A DNA stretch of 64,000 bases from Pseudomonas hydrolytica (lineage in GTDB: Bacteria > Pseudomonadota > Gammaproteobacteria > Pseudomonadales > Pseudomonadaceae): NCBI RefSeq assembly GCF_021495345.1, contig NZ_CP099397.1, positions 2,790,001 through 2,854,000 on the forward strand, given 5' to 3'. Both the position numbers and the translations under genes were made by a program. Within the stretch, counting starts at the first letter, position 1. Each line of letters begins with the position of its first letter. The notes below the pieces were generated by a model. That model did not search any database and was not told the origin of the DNA. It worked only from the letters and a program-made list of their open reading frames with translations. Below, in pieces: positions 51,507-61,006 of this stretch.

Positions 51507-52213
51507 GGCTGCCACCCTCCTCGCACACCATCGAGCGCCTGGCAGTAGGCTTGCCGGAGTTGCAGCAGGTCGGACTCCGGGATATTGCCCCTATGCCGCT
51601 CCAACTGGCCCAGGTCATGCCGCGAGGCCCTCTTGAGGCTCCAGCGGCGGCGGCTTTTCTCCAGATCGAGTAAGGCAATCTCCACCTGCGAATTAGCACC
51701 GCCCTCCTCGACCTTGACGAAGATGTGCTTGGGATAGCAGCAGCCATGCTGCCAGCCGGACAGATGCAGGCGCGCCAGAGTCGTTGCCAGCTGTTGCAAT
51801 ACGGCTTCGCGGAGCGTCCTGTCCTCATTGCCGACGTACCACTGCTCCAGGCTGACGAAGCCCTGCAAGGCTTCGGTGACCAGCAGCGCCTGCCAACCTC
51901 CTTGTTGCCTGCGGGCCGCGCAATATACGAGTTGCGGCGTCCTGATGCCGAGGCGAGCGAAAGCCCGGTAGGCATGCAGCTCGCGCAGGATGGTCGGCCG
52001 GCCGAAAGGGTGCAGCAAGGTACGATAGGTATGTCCGGTCTGCCGCTTGCAGTACAGCGGGGCGCGCGCCGGATCACGTTGCTGCAACAGGCGCACGCCA
52101 CTTTCGCCGCCACGCCGCTGGTTCGCCGGCTCGACCCAGCTTCCCGGGCTGTTCCACCAGCGATCGAACTCGGTTGTGAGCATGGGCTGTTCCATATCGA
52201 TCAGTGCGCCCAC
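51503..52213 (-). CDS. Lipopolysaccharide-kinase (InaA)-like protein
   Basis: This 236-residue protein belongs to the InaA/WaaP-type kinase group that phosphorylates sugars of the lipopolysaccharide core. The N-terminal lobe holds the ATP lysine region (LYCKRQ), and the C-terminal part has HLSGWQHGCCYPKHIFVK, the catalytic-loop equivalent, followed by LLDLEKSR with the metal aspartate. It lies between a methyltransferase gene and dgkA, an order also known beside colRS in other Pseudomonas. Four bases overlap dgkA. Confidence 0.82.
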   Translation of the reverse strand: MGALIDMEQPMLTTEFDRWWNSPGSWVEPANQRRGGESGVRLLQQRDPARAPLYCKRQTGHTYRTLLHPFGRPTILRELHAYRAFARLGIRTPQLVYCAARRQQGGWQALLVTEALQGFVSLEQWYVGNEDRTLREAVLQQLATTLARLHLSGWQHGCCYPKHIFVKVEEGGANSQVEIALLDLEKSRRRWSLKRASRHDLGQLERHRGNIPESDLLQLRQAYCQALDGVRGGWQP

Positions 52214-52216
52214 GGC

Positions 52217-52906
52217 TCAGCTCCGCTTACGCAGCACGTAGGTGCGCCACATGGCGTAGCCAGGCAGGAAATCGAGGTGGTCGATCACGCGGAAACCGGC
52301 CTGCCAGAATTCACGCTCGATCTCCGAGCGGGCAACGACGAAGCGGTTCTGGTTCTCCGATGCCCTTCCCTGGGCGGCGCGGCGGGCCTCCAGACGGCGG
52401 CGCTTCCAGGCCTTGTAGTTGCCATCGACCCACAGCGAGACGATGACCGTATCGCGGCTGACGCGGTGGAACTCGCGCAGGATGGCCATGCGATGCTCGG
52501 CCGATTCGATGTGGTGCAGCAGGCGGATACAGAAGATGCAGTCCACCGCGTTGGCTCCCAGGTCGATGGCGAATGCCGAGGTCTGGAAGGTGTTGACCCG
52601 GTCAACCACTTCGCGCGGCTGGGCGGCACGGGCGATGGCCAGCATGTCGGCGGAATTGTCGGCGGCGAAGATCACCCGGTTGGGCTGCTCACACAGCATC
52701 GGCCAGAACCGGCCGGCACCGCAGGGCAAATCCAACACCAGGTTGGGCTGGTCGGCTAGCTTCAAGGCGCGGCGCGCCACCTGCACGTCACGCCAGTGCG
52801 ACAGGCGTCGAGCCAGGCCGTCCTGATGCTTGTGCAGGTACTGCTGAGCATGTTCCCGGTCGTACTTGCGGGAGAAGTCGAGTTCGATGGGGCTTGTCTT
52901 GGGCAT
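52217..52906 (-). CDS. Class I SAM-dependent methyltransferase beside colRS
   Basis: This 229-residue cytoplasmic protein has SAM motif I as DLPCGAGRF (about 59-67), an acidic residue after the second strand (AADNS) and the CIFCIRLLHHI strand 4. Homologous genes follow colRS in other Pseudomonas and are part of the ColR regulon, with a suspected role in lipopolysaccharide. Its substrate cannot be read from the sequence. A ColR-box-like site lies about 70 bases upstream, at the end of colS. Confidence 0.82.
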   Translation of the reverse strand: MPKTSPIELDFSRKYDREHAQQYLHKHQDGLARRLSHWRDVQVARRALKLADQPNLVLDLPCGAGRFWPMLCEQPNRVIFAADNSADMLAIARAAQPREVVDRVNTFQTSAFAIDLGANAVDCIFCIRLLHHIESAEHRMAILREFHRVSRDTVIVSLWVDGNYKAWKRRRLEARRAAQGRASENQNRFVVARSEIEREFWQAGFRVIDHLDFLPGYAMWRTYVLRKRS

Positions 52907-52975
52907 GGCGAACGTCCGGAAGAAGGTACGTTCGCCACCTTAGAGAGCCGAGCATCAAGGCCACGTCAAAGGGAT

Positions 52976-52991
52976 GTGAAAATTTCGTCAA
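52976..52991 (-). promoter_or_regulatory. ColR-box-like site before the methyltransferase operon
   Basis: On the minus strand TTGACGAAATTTTCAC matches 14 of 16 positions of the ColR-binding consensus as I remember it (YYNASNNYTTTTTSAC). It overlaps the end of colS and faces the methyltransferase, kinase and dgkA genes. Confidence 0.45.
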
Positions 52992-54256
52992 GCGGCCTCG
53001 TTCAGCGACACGCTGAAACAGCTACCACCGCCATCCTGGTCGCGTACCGCGATGACCCATCCTTGCCTGGCGCAGATGCGCTTGACCAGAGACAGACCCA
53101 GCCCCAGTCCTTCGCCACGGGCCTGGGAGCCACGAACGAAAGGCTGGAAAATATGCTCGTGCTGATCGGCGGGAATGCCCATACCGCTGTCTTCCACGCG
53201 AAAACCACCTGGCTCCAGCACCAGGCATACCGCCCCCTGCTCGGTGTAATGCAGCGCATTGCGCAGCAGGTTGGCCATCACCGTACTCAAGAAGGTCGGA
53301 TTGTAGAGACCTGCGTCCTGCCCCTCCACACGGTACTGGAAGCCCAGCCCCTTTTCATCGAACAAGGGCTTCCAACGGTTGACTTGCTCGTCTGCTATCG
53401 AAACCAGACTGCGGCTGTCGACGAACGCGCTTTGATTCTTGTCCCTGGCCAACTGCAGAAAGGTCTGCACCAGACCGCGCATTTCCTCGCAGGCCCGGCC
53501 GATGCGCGCCAGCTGTTCCCTTTCGCGCTGGCCGAGCGGTGCCTCGTGGAGCAACTCGCAGGAAGTGGCGATGACCATCAGCGGTGTGCGCAGCTCATGG
53601 CTGACGTCGCTGGTGAACAGGCGCTCGCGCTCCAGTGACTGGTGCAACCGGCCTAGGGCGCTGTCGAAAGCCGCTGCCAACTGGCCGATCTCGTCGTTGG
53701 GGTAGCCCGGTGCCAACGGCGGCGCCAGTGGGTGCAACTGATCACGATGGCGAACCTGCTGCGCCAGGCGACTGAGTGGCGCCATGACCTTGCGCGCCAT
53801 GATCAGCCCCAACACCCAGGAAATGATCACGGTCAATATGAAGCCTGCCAGCACCACATCGAACAGGGCCTGCTCATGCCGCTCGAATTCGCTCTGATCC
53901 TGTACCAGCATGTAGGTCTGGCCGTCGATCTCCTTCACGTAGGCGTAGAAGGCCTCGTCGCCGGCCTCGATCTCGGTGAAGCCTTCGCCCAGCCCGGCAT
54001 AGCGCTCGGGAATCGCATACTCGGCAAGATCGGAGGCGAAGAACTGCGTCGAGGCGTCCAGTCGCGGCGGGCGGCCCTGCTTGAGGTCCTCATCCAGAAC
54101 CTGCTGCAGCTCGCGCCCCAATTCTTCGGAAACCAGATACTCCTCGATGAAGTGCACGACCACCACGATGCCGCGGGAAAACAGGCCGCTGACCACCACG
54201 GTCATCAGCACGAAGGCGATGATGATGCGCCGCTCGAAAGGCTGTTTAGAAAGCAT
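52988..54256 (-). CDS. colS: Sensor histidine kinase ColS
   Basis: This 422-residue sensor has two membrane helices (about 12-32 and 150-175) around a periplasmic part of about 115 residues, then HAMP, a HisKA domain with the phosphorylated His220 in SHELRTPL, and an HATPase domain with N, G1 and G2 boxes to residue 420. In ColS the periplasmic loop carries an ExxE iron/zinc-sensing motif; here several acidic pairs are present (EEY, ELGRE, DEDL). The ATG at 54256 overlaps the colR stop, so the longer open frame reaching into colR was rejected. Confidence 0.9.
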   Translation of the reverse strand: MLSKQPFERRIIIAFVLMTVVVSGLFSRGIVVVVHFIEEYLVSEELGRELQQVLDEDLKQGRPPRLDASTQFFASDLAEYAIPERYAGLGEGFTEIEAGDEAFYAYVKEIDGQTYMLVQDQSEFERHEQALFDVVLAGFILTVIISWVLGLIMARKVMAPLSRLAQQVRHRDQLHPLAPPLAPGYPNDEIGQLAAAFDSALGRLHQSLERERLFTSDVSHELRTPLMVIATSCELLHEAPLGQREREQLARIGRACEEMRGLVQTFLQLARDKNQSAFVDSRSLVSIADEQVNRWKPLFDEKGLGFQYRVEGQDAGLYNPTFLSTVMANLLRNALHYTEQGAVCLVLEPGGFRVEDSGMGIPADQHEHIFQPFVRGSQARGEGLGLGLSLVKRICARQGWVIAVRDQDGGGSCFSVSLNEAA

Positions 54257-54929
54257 CCGGGACCTCCGCCAAGCGATAACCCACGCCGTGGATGGTATGC
54301 AGCAAGGGCGTGCCGAACGGTTTGTCGAGCACCTGGCGCAATTGATAGATATGGCTGCGCAGGCTTTCACTGTTCGGGCAGTCATCGCCCCACAGGGCCT
54401 CCTCCAGCGCCTCGCGACGCACCACCGCAGGGCTTTTCTGCATCAGGATCGCCAGCAGCTTGAGGCCCAGCGGATTGAGCTTGAGTGGCTGTCCGGCGCG
54501 ACTGACATGCAGGGTGTCCAGATCATAGGACAGGTCGCCGACCTGCAACTGGCGTTTACGGCTGCCGCGGCTGCGACGCAGGATCGCCTCGATGCGTGCC
54601 ACCAGTTCGGACAGGGCGAAGGGCTTGATCAGGTAGTCGTCGGCGCCGGCGTTGAGACCCTGCAGGCGATCGTCCAGGCTATCGCGAGCCGTGAGCATGA
54701 GGATCGGCACCTCGTTGCGCCCCTCCTCACGCAGACGCTTGCACACCTGATAGCCGTCGATGCCGGGCAGCATGATGTCCAGCACGATCAGGTCGTAGTG
54801 ACCATTGCTCGCCAGGTGCAGACCGCTCAGGCCGTCCTGCGCGCAATCGACGCTGAAACCCTTGAGCTGGAGGTAGTCGAGCACGTTGGCGAGGATGTCG
54901 CGGTTGTCTTCGATGACCAGAATGCGCAT
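54246..54929 (-). CDS. colR: Response regulator ColR
   Basis: This 227-residue OmpR-type regulator has a receiver with Asp7/8, Asp51 (the phosphorylated residue) and a lysine in IKPFALSEL, and a winged-helix DNA-binding domain (about 130-222). It resembles ColR of Pseudomonas putida along its length (MRILVIEDNRDILANV, NPLGLKLLAILMQKSP, ALWGDDCP). ColR protects the membrane by activating envelope-modification genes in response to metals, and several such genes surround it here. Confidence 0.92.
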   Translation of the reverse strand: MRILVIEDNRDILANVLDYLQLKGFSVDCAQDGLSGLHLASNGHYDLIVLDIMLPGIDGYQVCKRLREEGRNEVPILMLTARDSLDDRLQGLNAGADDYLIKPFALSELVARIEAILRRSRGSRKRQLQVGDLSYDLDTLHVSRAGQPLKLNPLGLKLLAILMQKSPAVVRREALEEALWGDDCPNSESLRSHIYQLRQVLDKPFGTPLLHTIHGVGYRLAEVPDAF

Positions 54930-54947
54930 TGGTGGATATTCCCGAGC

Positions 54948-54963
54948 TTGACGTTTTTTTCAC
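54948..54963 (+). promoter_or_regulatory. ColR box between colR and the divergent phosphotransferase gene
   Basis: TTGACGTTTTTTTCAC fits all 16 positions of the ColR-binding consensus as I remember it (YYNASNNYTTTTTSAC). It lies 70 bases before the start of the LTA-synthase-like gene at 55033 and 19 bases upstream of colR, so it could serve activation of the first and autoregulation of the second. Confidence 0.6.
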
Positions 54964-55032
54964 AAGGTTTTGACGAGAGGCTCACAGTGCGTTGAGCAGA
55001 CTGCGGCACGTTCATCCTCCAAGGATCATACG

Positions 55033-56991
55033 ATGCCTCGGCTCCATTACGCGCAACTTCGTTATCTCTCGATCATCCTGCTGGCCTGGCTGGCGGTGTT
55101 CTTCCTCACGCGCAGCCTGCTGCTGATCAGCCACCTGGTCGATGCCGACGTGACAGTCTCGAACCTGCTAGGCCTGTACGCCGTCGGCCTGGTCTACGAC
55201 CTGAGCTTCCTGCTCTACGCCGCCATCCCCCTGACGCTGTACCTGTCGCTCTGCCCGCGCTGGCTCTGGCAACGCCGCTGGCACCCACGGCTGCTGCTCG
55301 GCGTGGCGGCACTCAGCCTGTTCGTCATGCTGTTCATCGCGGTGGCGGAATGGCTGTTCTGGGACGAGTTCGGCGTGCGCTTCAACTTCATCGCCGTGGA
55401 CTACCTGGTGTATTCCAAGGAGGTGGTGGACAACATCCTCGAGTCCTACCCCATCTATCCCTTGCTGGCGCTTCTGGCCATCCTCGCCATCGGCCTGACC
55501 ATGGCTCTGTTGCGGCCCTTGCGTGCCGCGCTGGAAGCGCCACGCCTGCCACCGCTGCGCGCGACCTACGCATTGATCATGCTGGCACTGCTGGTCGGTC
55601 TGTGCGGTGGGCTAGTAGGACAGGACGCACCGCGTGGCCTGGGCGGCAACACCTACCAGCGCGAGCTGGCGAGCAACGGCCCCTACCAGTTCTTCGCCGC
55701 CTTCCGTAACAACGAGCTGGATTACCAGCAGTTCTACGCCACGCTGCCGGAGCCGGCGGTTGCCAGCCTGCTGCGCCAGGAGGTCACCGAGCCGAACGCC
55801 CGCTTTATCGGCAGCGATCCGCAGGACCTTCGCCGGGCGATCGACAACCCCGGGCAGCCGCGCAAGCTAAATCTGGTGCTGGTGACCATCGAGAGCCTGA
55901 GCGCCAAGTACCTGGGCAGCTTTGGCAATGGCCAGGGGCTGACCCCGAATCTTGACGCACTGCGTCCGCAGAGCCTGGCGTTCACCCGCTTCTACGCCAC
56001 CGGCACGCGCACCGACCGGGGACTGGAGGCCATCACCCTGTCCATTCCACCGACGCCGGGACGCTCCATCGTCAAGCGCATCGGCCGCGAGAGCGGCTAC
56101 GCCAGCCTGGGCCAGCAACTCGGCGCCCAGGGCTACGACAGCGTGTTTCTCTACGGCGGGCGCGGTTATTTCGACAACATGAATGCCTTCTTCGGCGGCA
56201 ATGGCTACCGCATCGTCGACCAGAGCAACGTGCCCGAGTCGGAGATGACCTTCCAGAACGCCTGGGGCATGGCCGACGAGGATCTTTACCGTCAGGCGCT
56301 GAAGGTGGCCGATGCCGACCATGTGGCCGGCAAGCCGTTCTTCCTGCAACTGATGACCACCTCCAACCACCGCCCCTACACCTACCCGGACGGGCGCATC
56401 GACATTCCCTCGGGCGAAGGCCGGGAAGGCGCGGTGAAGTACACCGACCATGCCATCGGCCAGTTCCTCGCCGCAGCGAAGGGCAAGCCCTGGTTCGCCA
56501 ATACGCTGTTCGTCTTCGTCGCCGACCACACCGCAGGCAGCGCCGGCAAGGAAGACCTGCCGCTGGCCAACTACCACATCCCGCTGTTCATCTACGCCCC
56601 CGAGCACATCGAGCCCGGCGAGTTCCACGAGGTGGCCAGCCAGATCGACCTGGCGCCGACCCTGTTGGGGCTGCTGAACATGGACTACGTCTCCACCTTC
56701 TTCGGTCGCAACCTGCTGCGCGAGGATCGTGCTCCCGGCCGAGCCCTGGTCGGCAACTACCAGCACCTGGGTCTATTCGATGGCGACAGCCTGGCGATTC
56801 TCAGCCCACGCCAAGGCATGCGTCACCACGACGACGCCCTGTCGCTCAGCCGCGAGTCGCTGGTGGACAGCAACGACCCGCTGCTGCGCCGCGATATCGC
56901 CTACTACCAGGGCGCCAGCCATGCCTTCCGCAAGCGCTTGATCGCCTGGCACCCCGAAGACCAACCCGACCACCAGCTCAGCCAGCGCTGA
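55033..56991 (+). CDS. LTA-synthase family membrane phosphotransferase
   Basis: This 652-residue enzyme has five membrane helices (to about residue 200) and a periplasmic sulfatase-type domain (about 275-540) with LVTIESLSAKYLG, the threonine-bearing GTRTDRGLEAITLSIPP segment (catalytic Thr region) and VADHTAGS for metal binding. It differs clearly from the copy at 48976, so this is not a recent duplication. With the upstream ColR box it is probably a ColR target. The ATG at 55033 was chosen because the membrane anchor begins there; the frame is open earlier. Confidence 0.82.
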   Translation: MPRLHYAQLRYLSIILLAWLAVFFLTRSLLLISHLVDADVTVSNLLGLYAVGLVYDLSFLLYAAIPLTLYLSLCPRWLWQRRWHPRLLLGVAALSLFVMLFIAVAEWLFWDEFGVRFNFIAVDYLVYSKEVVDNILESYPIYPLLALLAILAIGLTMALLRPLRAALEAPRLPPLRATYALIMLALLVGLCGGLVGQDAPRGLGGNTYQRELASNGPYQFFAAFRNNELDYQQFYATLPEPAVASLLRQEVTEPNARFIGSDPQDLRRAIDNPGQPRKLNLVLVTIESLSAKYLGSFGNGQGLTPNLDALRPQSLAFTRFYATGTRTDRGLEAITLSIPPTPGRSIVKRIGRESGYASLGQQLGAQGYDSVFLYGGRGYFDNMNAFFGGNGYRIVDQSNVPESEMTFQNAWGMADEDLYRQALKVADADHVAGKPFFLQLMTTSNHRPYTYPDGRIDIPSGEGREGAVKYTDHAIGQFLAAAKGKPWFANTLFVFVADHTAGSAGKEDLPLANYHIPLFIYAPEHIEPGEFHEVASQIDLAPTLLGLLNMDYVSTFFGRNLLREDRAPGRALVGNYQHLGLFDGDSLAILSPRQGMRHHDDALSLSRESLVDSNDPLLRRDIAYYQGASHAFRKRLIAWHPEDQPDHQLSQR

Positions 56992-57014
56992 CTCATCCCG
57001 CCTGGAGTCCTCCC

Positions 57015-57746
57015 ATGCCCCCTGTCGATAGCTCTCGCCCCCTCGACGACCGTCCCCGCCCGTTGAGCCACCTCCTGTCTTTCTGCCGCCTGTTGCTGGC
57101 GGCGCTGATCCTGCTGGCCGCCTTGCTGGCCTTGCCGATCAGCCTGGCCTGGAGTGCGGCCAGCTCCAGCATGCCGGCGACCAGCGCCGTGCGTCCCTTG
57201 GAATGGGCGCAGCCGCTGGACAAACGCATCAACCTGTACCGGATGGAGCCGAACCTCTATCGCAGTGCCTTGCCCGACAGCAATGCGCGGCCGCTGCTGG
57301 ACGACCTGGGAATCGTCACGGTGATCAACTTCTACCAACGCAGCGACGCCAGTTGGCTGCCGGCCTCCGGTATGCAGCAGATCCACCTGCCGCTGCGTAC
57401 GAACCGGATCGACGATGCCGACGTCATCGAGGTGCTACGCAGCATCCGCCAGGCACAGGGGCACGGCAATGTCCTGATCCACTGCAAGCACGGCCAGAAC
57501 CGAACGGGTCTGATCGCCGCGCTCTACCGGGTCGTCTACCAGGGCTGGAGCAAGGAGCAGGCCCTGGCCGAGATGCGCAGTTTCGGCGGTGGACGCCGCC
57601 TGGAAGATGCCGAGCGCTACTTGCAGAGGGTCGATATCGGCGAGCTCAAGATCGCACTGGAAACGGGAGCATGCAGCACCAACCCCTGGGCGCTGTGCGA
57701 GATGAAGGCCTGGCTGGCCAAGGTCTTCTCCGTCCGCGCCACGTAG
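57015..57746 (+). CDS. Membrane-anchored dual-specificity phosphatase
   Basis: This 243-residue protein has an N-terminal membrane segment (about 26-50) and a periplasmic phosphatase domain of the tyrosine/dual-specificity type. The active loop is HCKHGQNRTG with nucleophile Cys157 and Arg163, preceded by a distant general-acid aspartate. A substrate among phosphorylated lipids or sugars of the envelope is likely from the neighbours. It follows the LTA-synthase-like gene by 23 bases and is followed by 123 bases without a gene before eptA. Confidence 0.82.
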   Translation: MPPVDSSRPLDDRPRPLSHLLSFCRLLLAALILLAALLALPISLAWSAASSSMPATSAVRPLEWAQPLDKRINLYRMEPNLYRSALPDSNARPLLDDLGIVTVINFYQRSDASWLPASGMQQIHLPLRTNRIDDADVIEVLRSIRQAQGHGNVLIHCKHGQNRTGLIAALYRVVYQGWSKEQALAEMRSFGGGRRLEDAERYLQRVDIGELKIALETGACSTNPWALCEMKAWLAKVFSVRAT

Positions 57747-57869
57747 CGCTCCATACCGGCCCAGCGTTCGCCCCCGTCCCAACACATTCCCCAGGCTTTC
57801 GCCTGAGTTCCCGCACGTGCCCTCCCCATCCAGGGCATGCGCCTTCATTCATCCTGAGCTGAGTGGACG

Positions 57870-59510
57870 ATGTTCAAGAGCCTGACCATACGCGCGGAAA
57901 ACCTGGCCTTCCTGGCCAGCCTCCTGCTGCTTGCCCTCTACAATTTCCCGTTGTGGCGACACGTCGCCGCTATAGTCCCGGCGGACATCAGCGGCCTGGC
58001 CCTGCGCCTGACCTTCGGTGTGATGGTGTTGGCCATCTTCAACTTCGTACTGGTGCTGCTGTCCTTTCGCTGGGTCATCAAGCCAGTACTCATGGCACTG
58101 CTGCTGATCAGCTCCGGCGTCACCTACTTCATGAGCCAGTACGGCGTGATGATCGACGCCAACATGCTGCGCAATGTCGTGGAGACCGACCCCGGCGAAG
58201 TGCAGGGCCTGCTATCTCTCAAGCTGGCGCTGTGCATCCTGTTCCTGGGCATACTACCCTGCTGGCTGCTGTGGAAACTGCCGGTCAGGCACCAACCACT
58301 GCGTCGCGCGTTGCCTCGCAAAATGCTCATCGCATGCGCATCGCTGGCCGTGCTCGGCGGGACGGCACTGACCAACTACCAGGGGCTGGCGTCGCTGTTT
58401 CGCAACCATCACGAGCTGCGCCTGCTGGTGGTGCCCAGCAACTACCTGTATGCGTCCTTCGGCTACGCGCGCGAGCAACTCGCTGTGGCCAAGGAGCCAT
58501 TGCGCCAGATCGGCACCGACGCCCGAAAAGCGCCAGCCTGGCAGGATCACCCGCGCAAATCGCTGACCGTACTGGTGATAGGCGAAAGCGCGCGAGCGGA
58601 GAACTTCGGCCTCCTCGGCTACGACCGCGACACCACGCCCCTGCTCAGGAAGCAGCCGGGCGTCATCGCCTTCGGCAACGTGCGCTCCTGCGGCACCGAT
58701 ACCGCCGTTTCCGTGCCCTGCATGTTCTCCAACATGACGCGCTCCAACTACGACGCCGCCCGAGCCCGCGGCCAGGAGGGCCTGCTGGATGTGCTCAAGC
58801 ATGCCGGCCTGTCGGTGACCTGGCGCGACAACCAGTCCGGCTGCAAAGGCACCTGCGACCGTGTCACCCAGGAAAACCTCGACCGACAGAACGACCCCAC
58901 CCTCTGCGGCAGCGGCGAATGCCATGATGAAATCCTGCTGCAGAACCTGCAGGCCTACATCGACCAGCTCGAAGACGATGCGGTCCTGGTTCTGCACCAG
59001 ATGGGCAGCCACGGCCCGGAGTACGCGAAACGCTATCCCAAGCGCTTCGAGAAGTTCACCCCGGTATGCGCCAGCAATGCCCTGAACGACTGTAGCCGCG
59101 AGAGCATCGTCAACGCCTACGACAACACCCTGGTCTACACCGACTACCTACTGTCGAGCCTGATCGACCTCCTGCGCCAGAACCAGGACGAACTCGACAG
59201 CGCCATGCTCTACCTCTCCGACCATGGCGAGTCCCTTGGTGAATACAACCTCTTCCTGCATGGCACCCCCTACCTGCTGGCGCCAGCCCAGCAGAAGCAC
59301 GTACCCATGCTCAGCTGGTTCTCCGAGGGCTATCGGCAGAGCTTCGCCGTGGATACCGGCTGCCTCGCCGCGGGGCGTGACAAGCCGCTCAGCCACGACA
59401 ACTTCTTCCACTCGGTACTGGGACTCCTACAGATACGAACCGACGAATACCAGCCCGACCTGGATCTGTTCGCTACCTGCCGCACCCACGCCACAGTCGC
59501 CAGCCAGTAA
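57870..59510 (+). CDS. eptA: Phosphoethanolamine transferase EptA (lipid A)
   Basis: This 546-residue enzyme adds phosphoethanolamine to lipid A phosphates, lowering the surface charge and sensitivity to cationic peptides. It has five membrane helices (to about residue 180), a linker and a periplasmic catalytic domain. The nucleophile Thr278 lies in CGTDTAVSVPCMFS, and the later HQMGSHGPEY and DHGESLGE segments carry the metal ligands. CptA/EptA is a known ColR target in Pseudomonas, and the colRS genes lie 3 kb upstream. I see no ColR box in its own upstream region. Confidence 0.9.
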   Translation: MFKSLTIRAENLAFLASLLLLALYNFPLWRHVAAIVPADISGLALRLTFGVMVLAIFNFVLVLLSFRWVIKPVLMALLLISSGVTYFMSQYGVMIDANMLRNVVETDPGEVQGLLSLKLALCILFLGILPCWLLWKLPVRHQPLRRALPRKMLIACASLAVLGGTALTNYQGLASLFRNHHELRLLVVPSNYLYASFGYAREQLAVAKEPLRQIGTDARKAPAWQDHPRKSLTVLVIGESARAENFGLLGYDRDTTPLLRKQPGVIAFGNVRSCGTDTAVSVPCMFSNMTRSNYDAARARGQEGLLDVLKHAGLSVTWRDNQSGCKGTCDRVTQENLDRQNDPTLCGSGECHDEILLQNLQAYIDQLEDDAVLVLHQMGSHGPEYAKRYPKRFEKFTPVCASNALNDCSRESIVNAYDNTLVYTDYLLSSLIDLLRQNQDELDSAMLYLSDHGESLGEYNLFLHGTPYLLAPAQQKHVPMLSWFSEGYRQSFAVDTGCLAAGRDKPLSHDNFFHSVLGLLQIRTDEYQPDLDLFATCRTHATVASQ

Positions 59511-59512
59511 GG

Positions 59513-61006
59513 ATGCCAACCTTGGAACACCGTAACAGCACACTCGCCCCACGCGCCGCCTGGTGGCGCGGAGGCCTTTGCGCCCTACTCGCCCTGCTGT
59601 TCCTGCGTCTGCTGCTGATGGCCTGGCTACCGCTGACCGACACCACCGAAGCCCGCTACGCCGAGATCGCCCGCAAGATGCTGGAAACCGGCGACTGGGT
59701 CACCCTGCTGCACGACTACGGCGTACCTTTCTGGGCCAAACCGCCACTCTCCACCTGGCTGTCAGCACTGAGCATGGGATTGTTCGGCCAGAACGAGTTC
59801 GCCGTGCGTCTACCCTCGCTGCTGCTGTCGCTTGGTGTGCTCGGGCTGGTAGGCAGTCTTGCCAATCGTCGCGCAGGCGGAGAAATGGCCCTGGCCACGA
59901 TGCTGATGCTGGCCAGCAGCCTGCTGTTCTTCGCCGCGGCAGGCGCGGTGATGACCGATCCGGCCCTGCTGTTCTGCACCACCCTGATCCTGGTGGCCTT
60001 CTGGCGAGCGATGGCTGGTGACGGGCGTGTCTGGGGTTACACCTTCTTCGTCGGAGTCGGCCTGGGCCTGCTGGCCAAGGGCCCGGTTTCCCTGGTACTG
60101 AGCGGCCTACCGATCTTCTTCTGGGTGCTGCTGCAACGACAGTGGCCGGCGCTCTGGCGCTGCCTGCCCTGGCTGTCCGGCACCTTGCTGGCACTGCTGA
60201 TCGCCGCTCCCTGGTACATCTGGGCCGAACTGCGCACACCCGGCTTCCTCGACTACTTCATCGTCGGCGAGCACCTCCAGCGCTTCCTCGACTCCGGCTG
60301 GCAGGGCGACAAGTATGGTTTCGCCCATGCCACGCCCCATGGAATGATCTGGCTCTACGCGCTGGTCGCCCTGCTGCCCTGGTCACTGGTCGTGCCCCTG
60401 TGGCTTCTGAGTCAGCGCGGGCAAGCTGGAACGGAACGGGTAGCCAACGATGGCTGGCTGACCTACCTGCTGCTCTGGTCATGCATGCCCCTGGTGTTCT
60501 TCAGCCTCTCGGGCAACGTCATCTTCCCCTACTCGCTCCCCATGCTGCCCGGCGCCTGCCTGCTGTTCGCAGAGCTGTGGAGACGCGCCCGGCGCCCCGG
60601 CAGCCTGCCCTGGCTGGCAAGCATCACGATCGCCCTGGGCCTGCTGGCGACCACACTCCAGGCGGCATTGCCCGAGCGCTTGCTACGCACGCAGAAGGCG
60701 GTCATTGCCCACTGGCAGGCCTTGCGGCCGGACAGCGACAGCCAACTGCTGTACTGGAGCAAACGCCGGGAGTTCTCCGCCGAGTTCTATTCCTCCGGAC
60801 TCGCCCACACCACCCGTGACGGCGCGACCCTGCGAGAACGGGTGGCCGCCCCCTCACGCGATTTCCTGATCATCGACGCCGACGATCTGGCACAGCTCCC
60901 CACCGACCTGCACGCCCGCTTCGAGCGCCTGGACGCGGTAGAGGTCAAGGGAAACACCATGCTGATTCTCGGTGAACGCCCCAACAGCCGCGAGGGCAGC
61001 CAATGA
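59513..61006 (+). CDS. GT39-type membrane glycosyltransferase, ArnT-like
   Basis: This 497-residue protein has about 11 membrane helices and belongs to the ArnT/PMT fold: after the first helix the periplasmic loop holds DTTEARYAEIARKM, the conserved DxxEARY motif that contacts the lipid-linked sugar donor. It moves a sugar from an undecaprenyl carrier to an outer acceptor. It is not likely to be the standard ArnT: it lies outside an arn operon and beside GT2 and GtrA genes. The stop overlaps the GT2 gene start by four bases. Confidence 0.85.
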   Translation: MPTLEHRNSTLAPRAAWWRGGLCALLALLFLRLLLMAWLPLTDTTEARYAEIARKMLETGDWVTLLHDYGVPFWAKPPLSTWLSALSMGLFGQNEFAVRLPSLLLSLGVLGLVGSLANRRAGGEMALATMLMLASSLLFFAAAGAVMTDPALLFCTTLILVAFWRAMAGDGRVWGYTFFVGVGLGLLAKGPVSLVLSGLPIFFWVLLQRQWPALWRCLPWLSGTLLALLIAAPWYIWAELRTPGFLDYFIVGEHLQRFLDSGWQGDKYGFAHATPHGMIWLYALVALLPWSLVVPLWLLSQRGQAGTERVANDGWLTYLLLWSCMPLVFFSLSGNVIFPYSLPMLPGACLLFAELWRRARRPGSLPWLASITIALGLLATTLQAALPERLLRTQKAVIAHWQALRPDSDSQLLYWSKRREFSAEFYSSGLAHTTRDGATLRERVAAPSRDFLIIDADDLAQLPTDLHARFERLDAVEVKGNTMLILGERPNSREGSQ

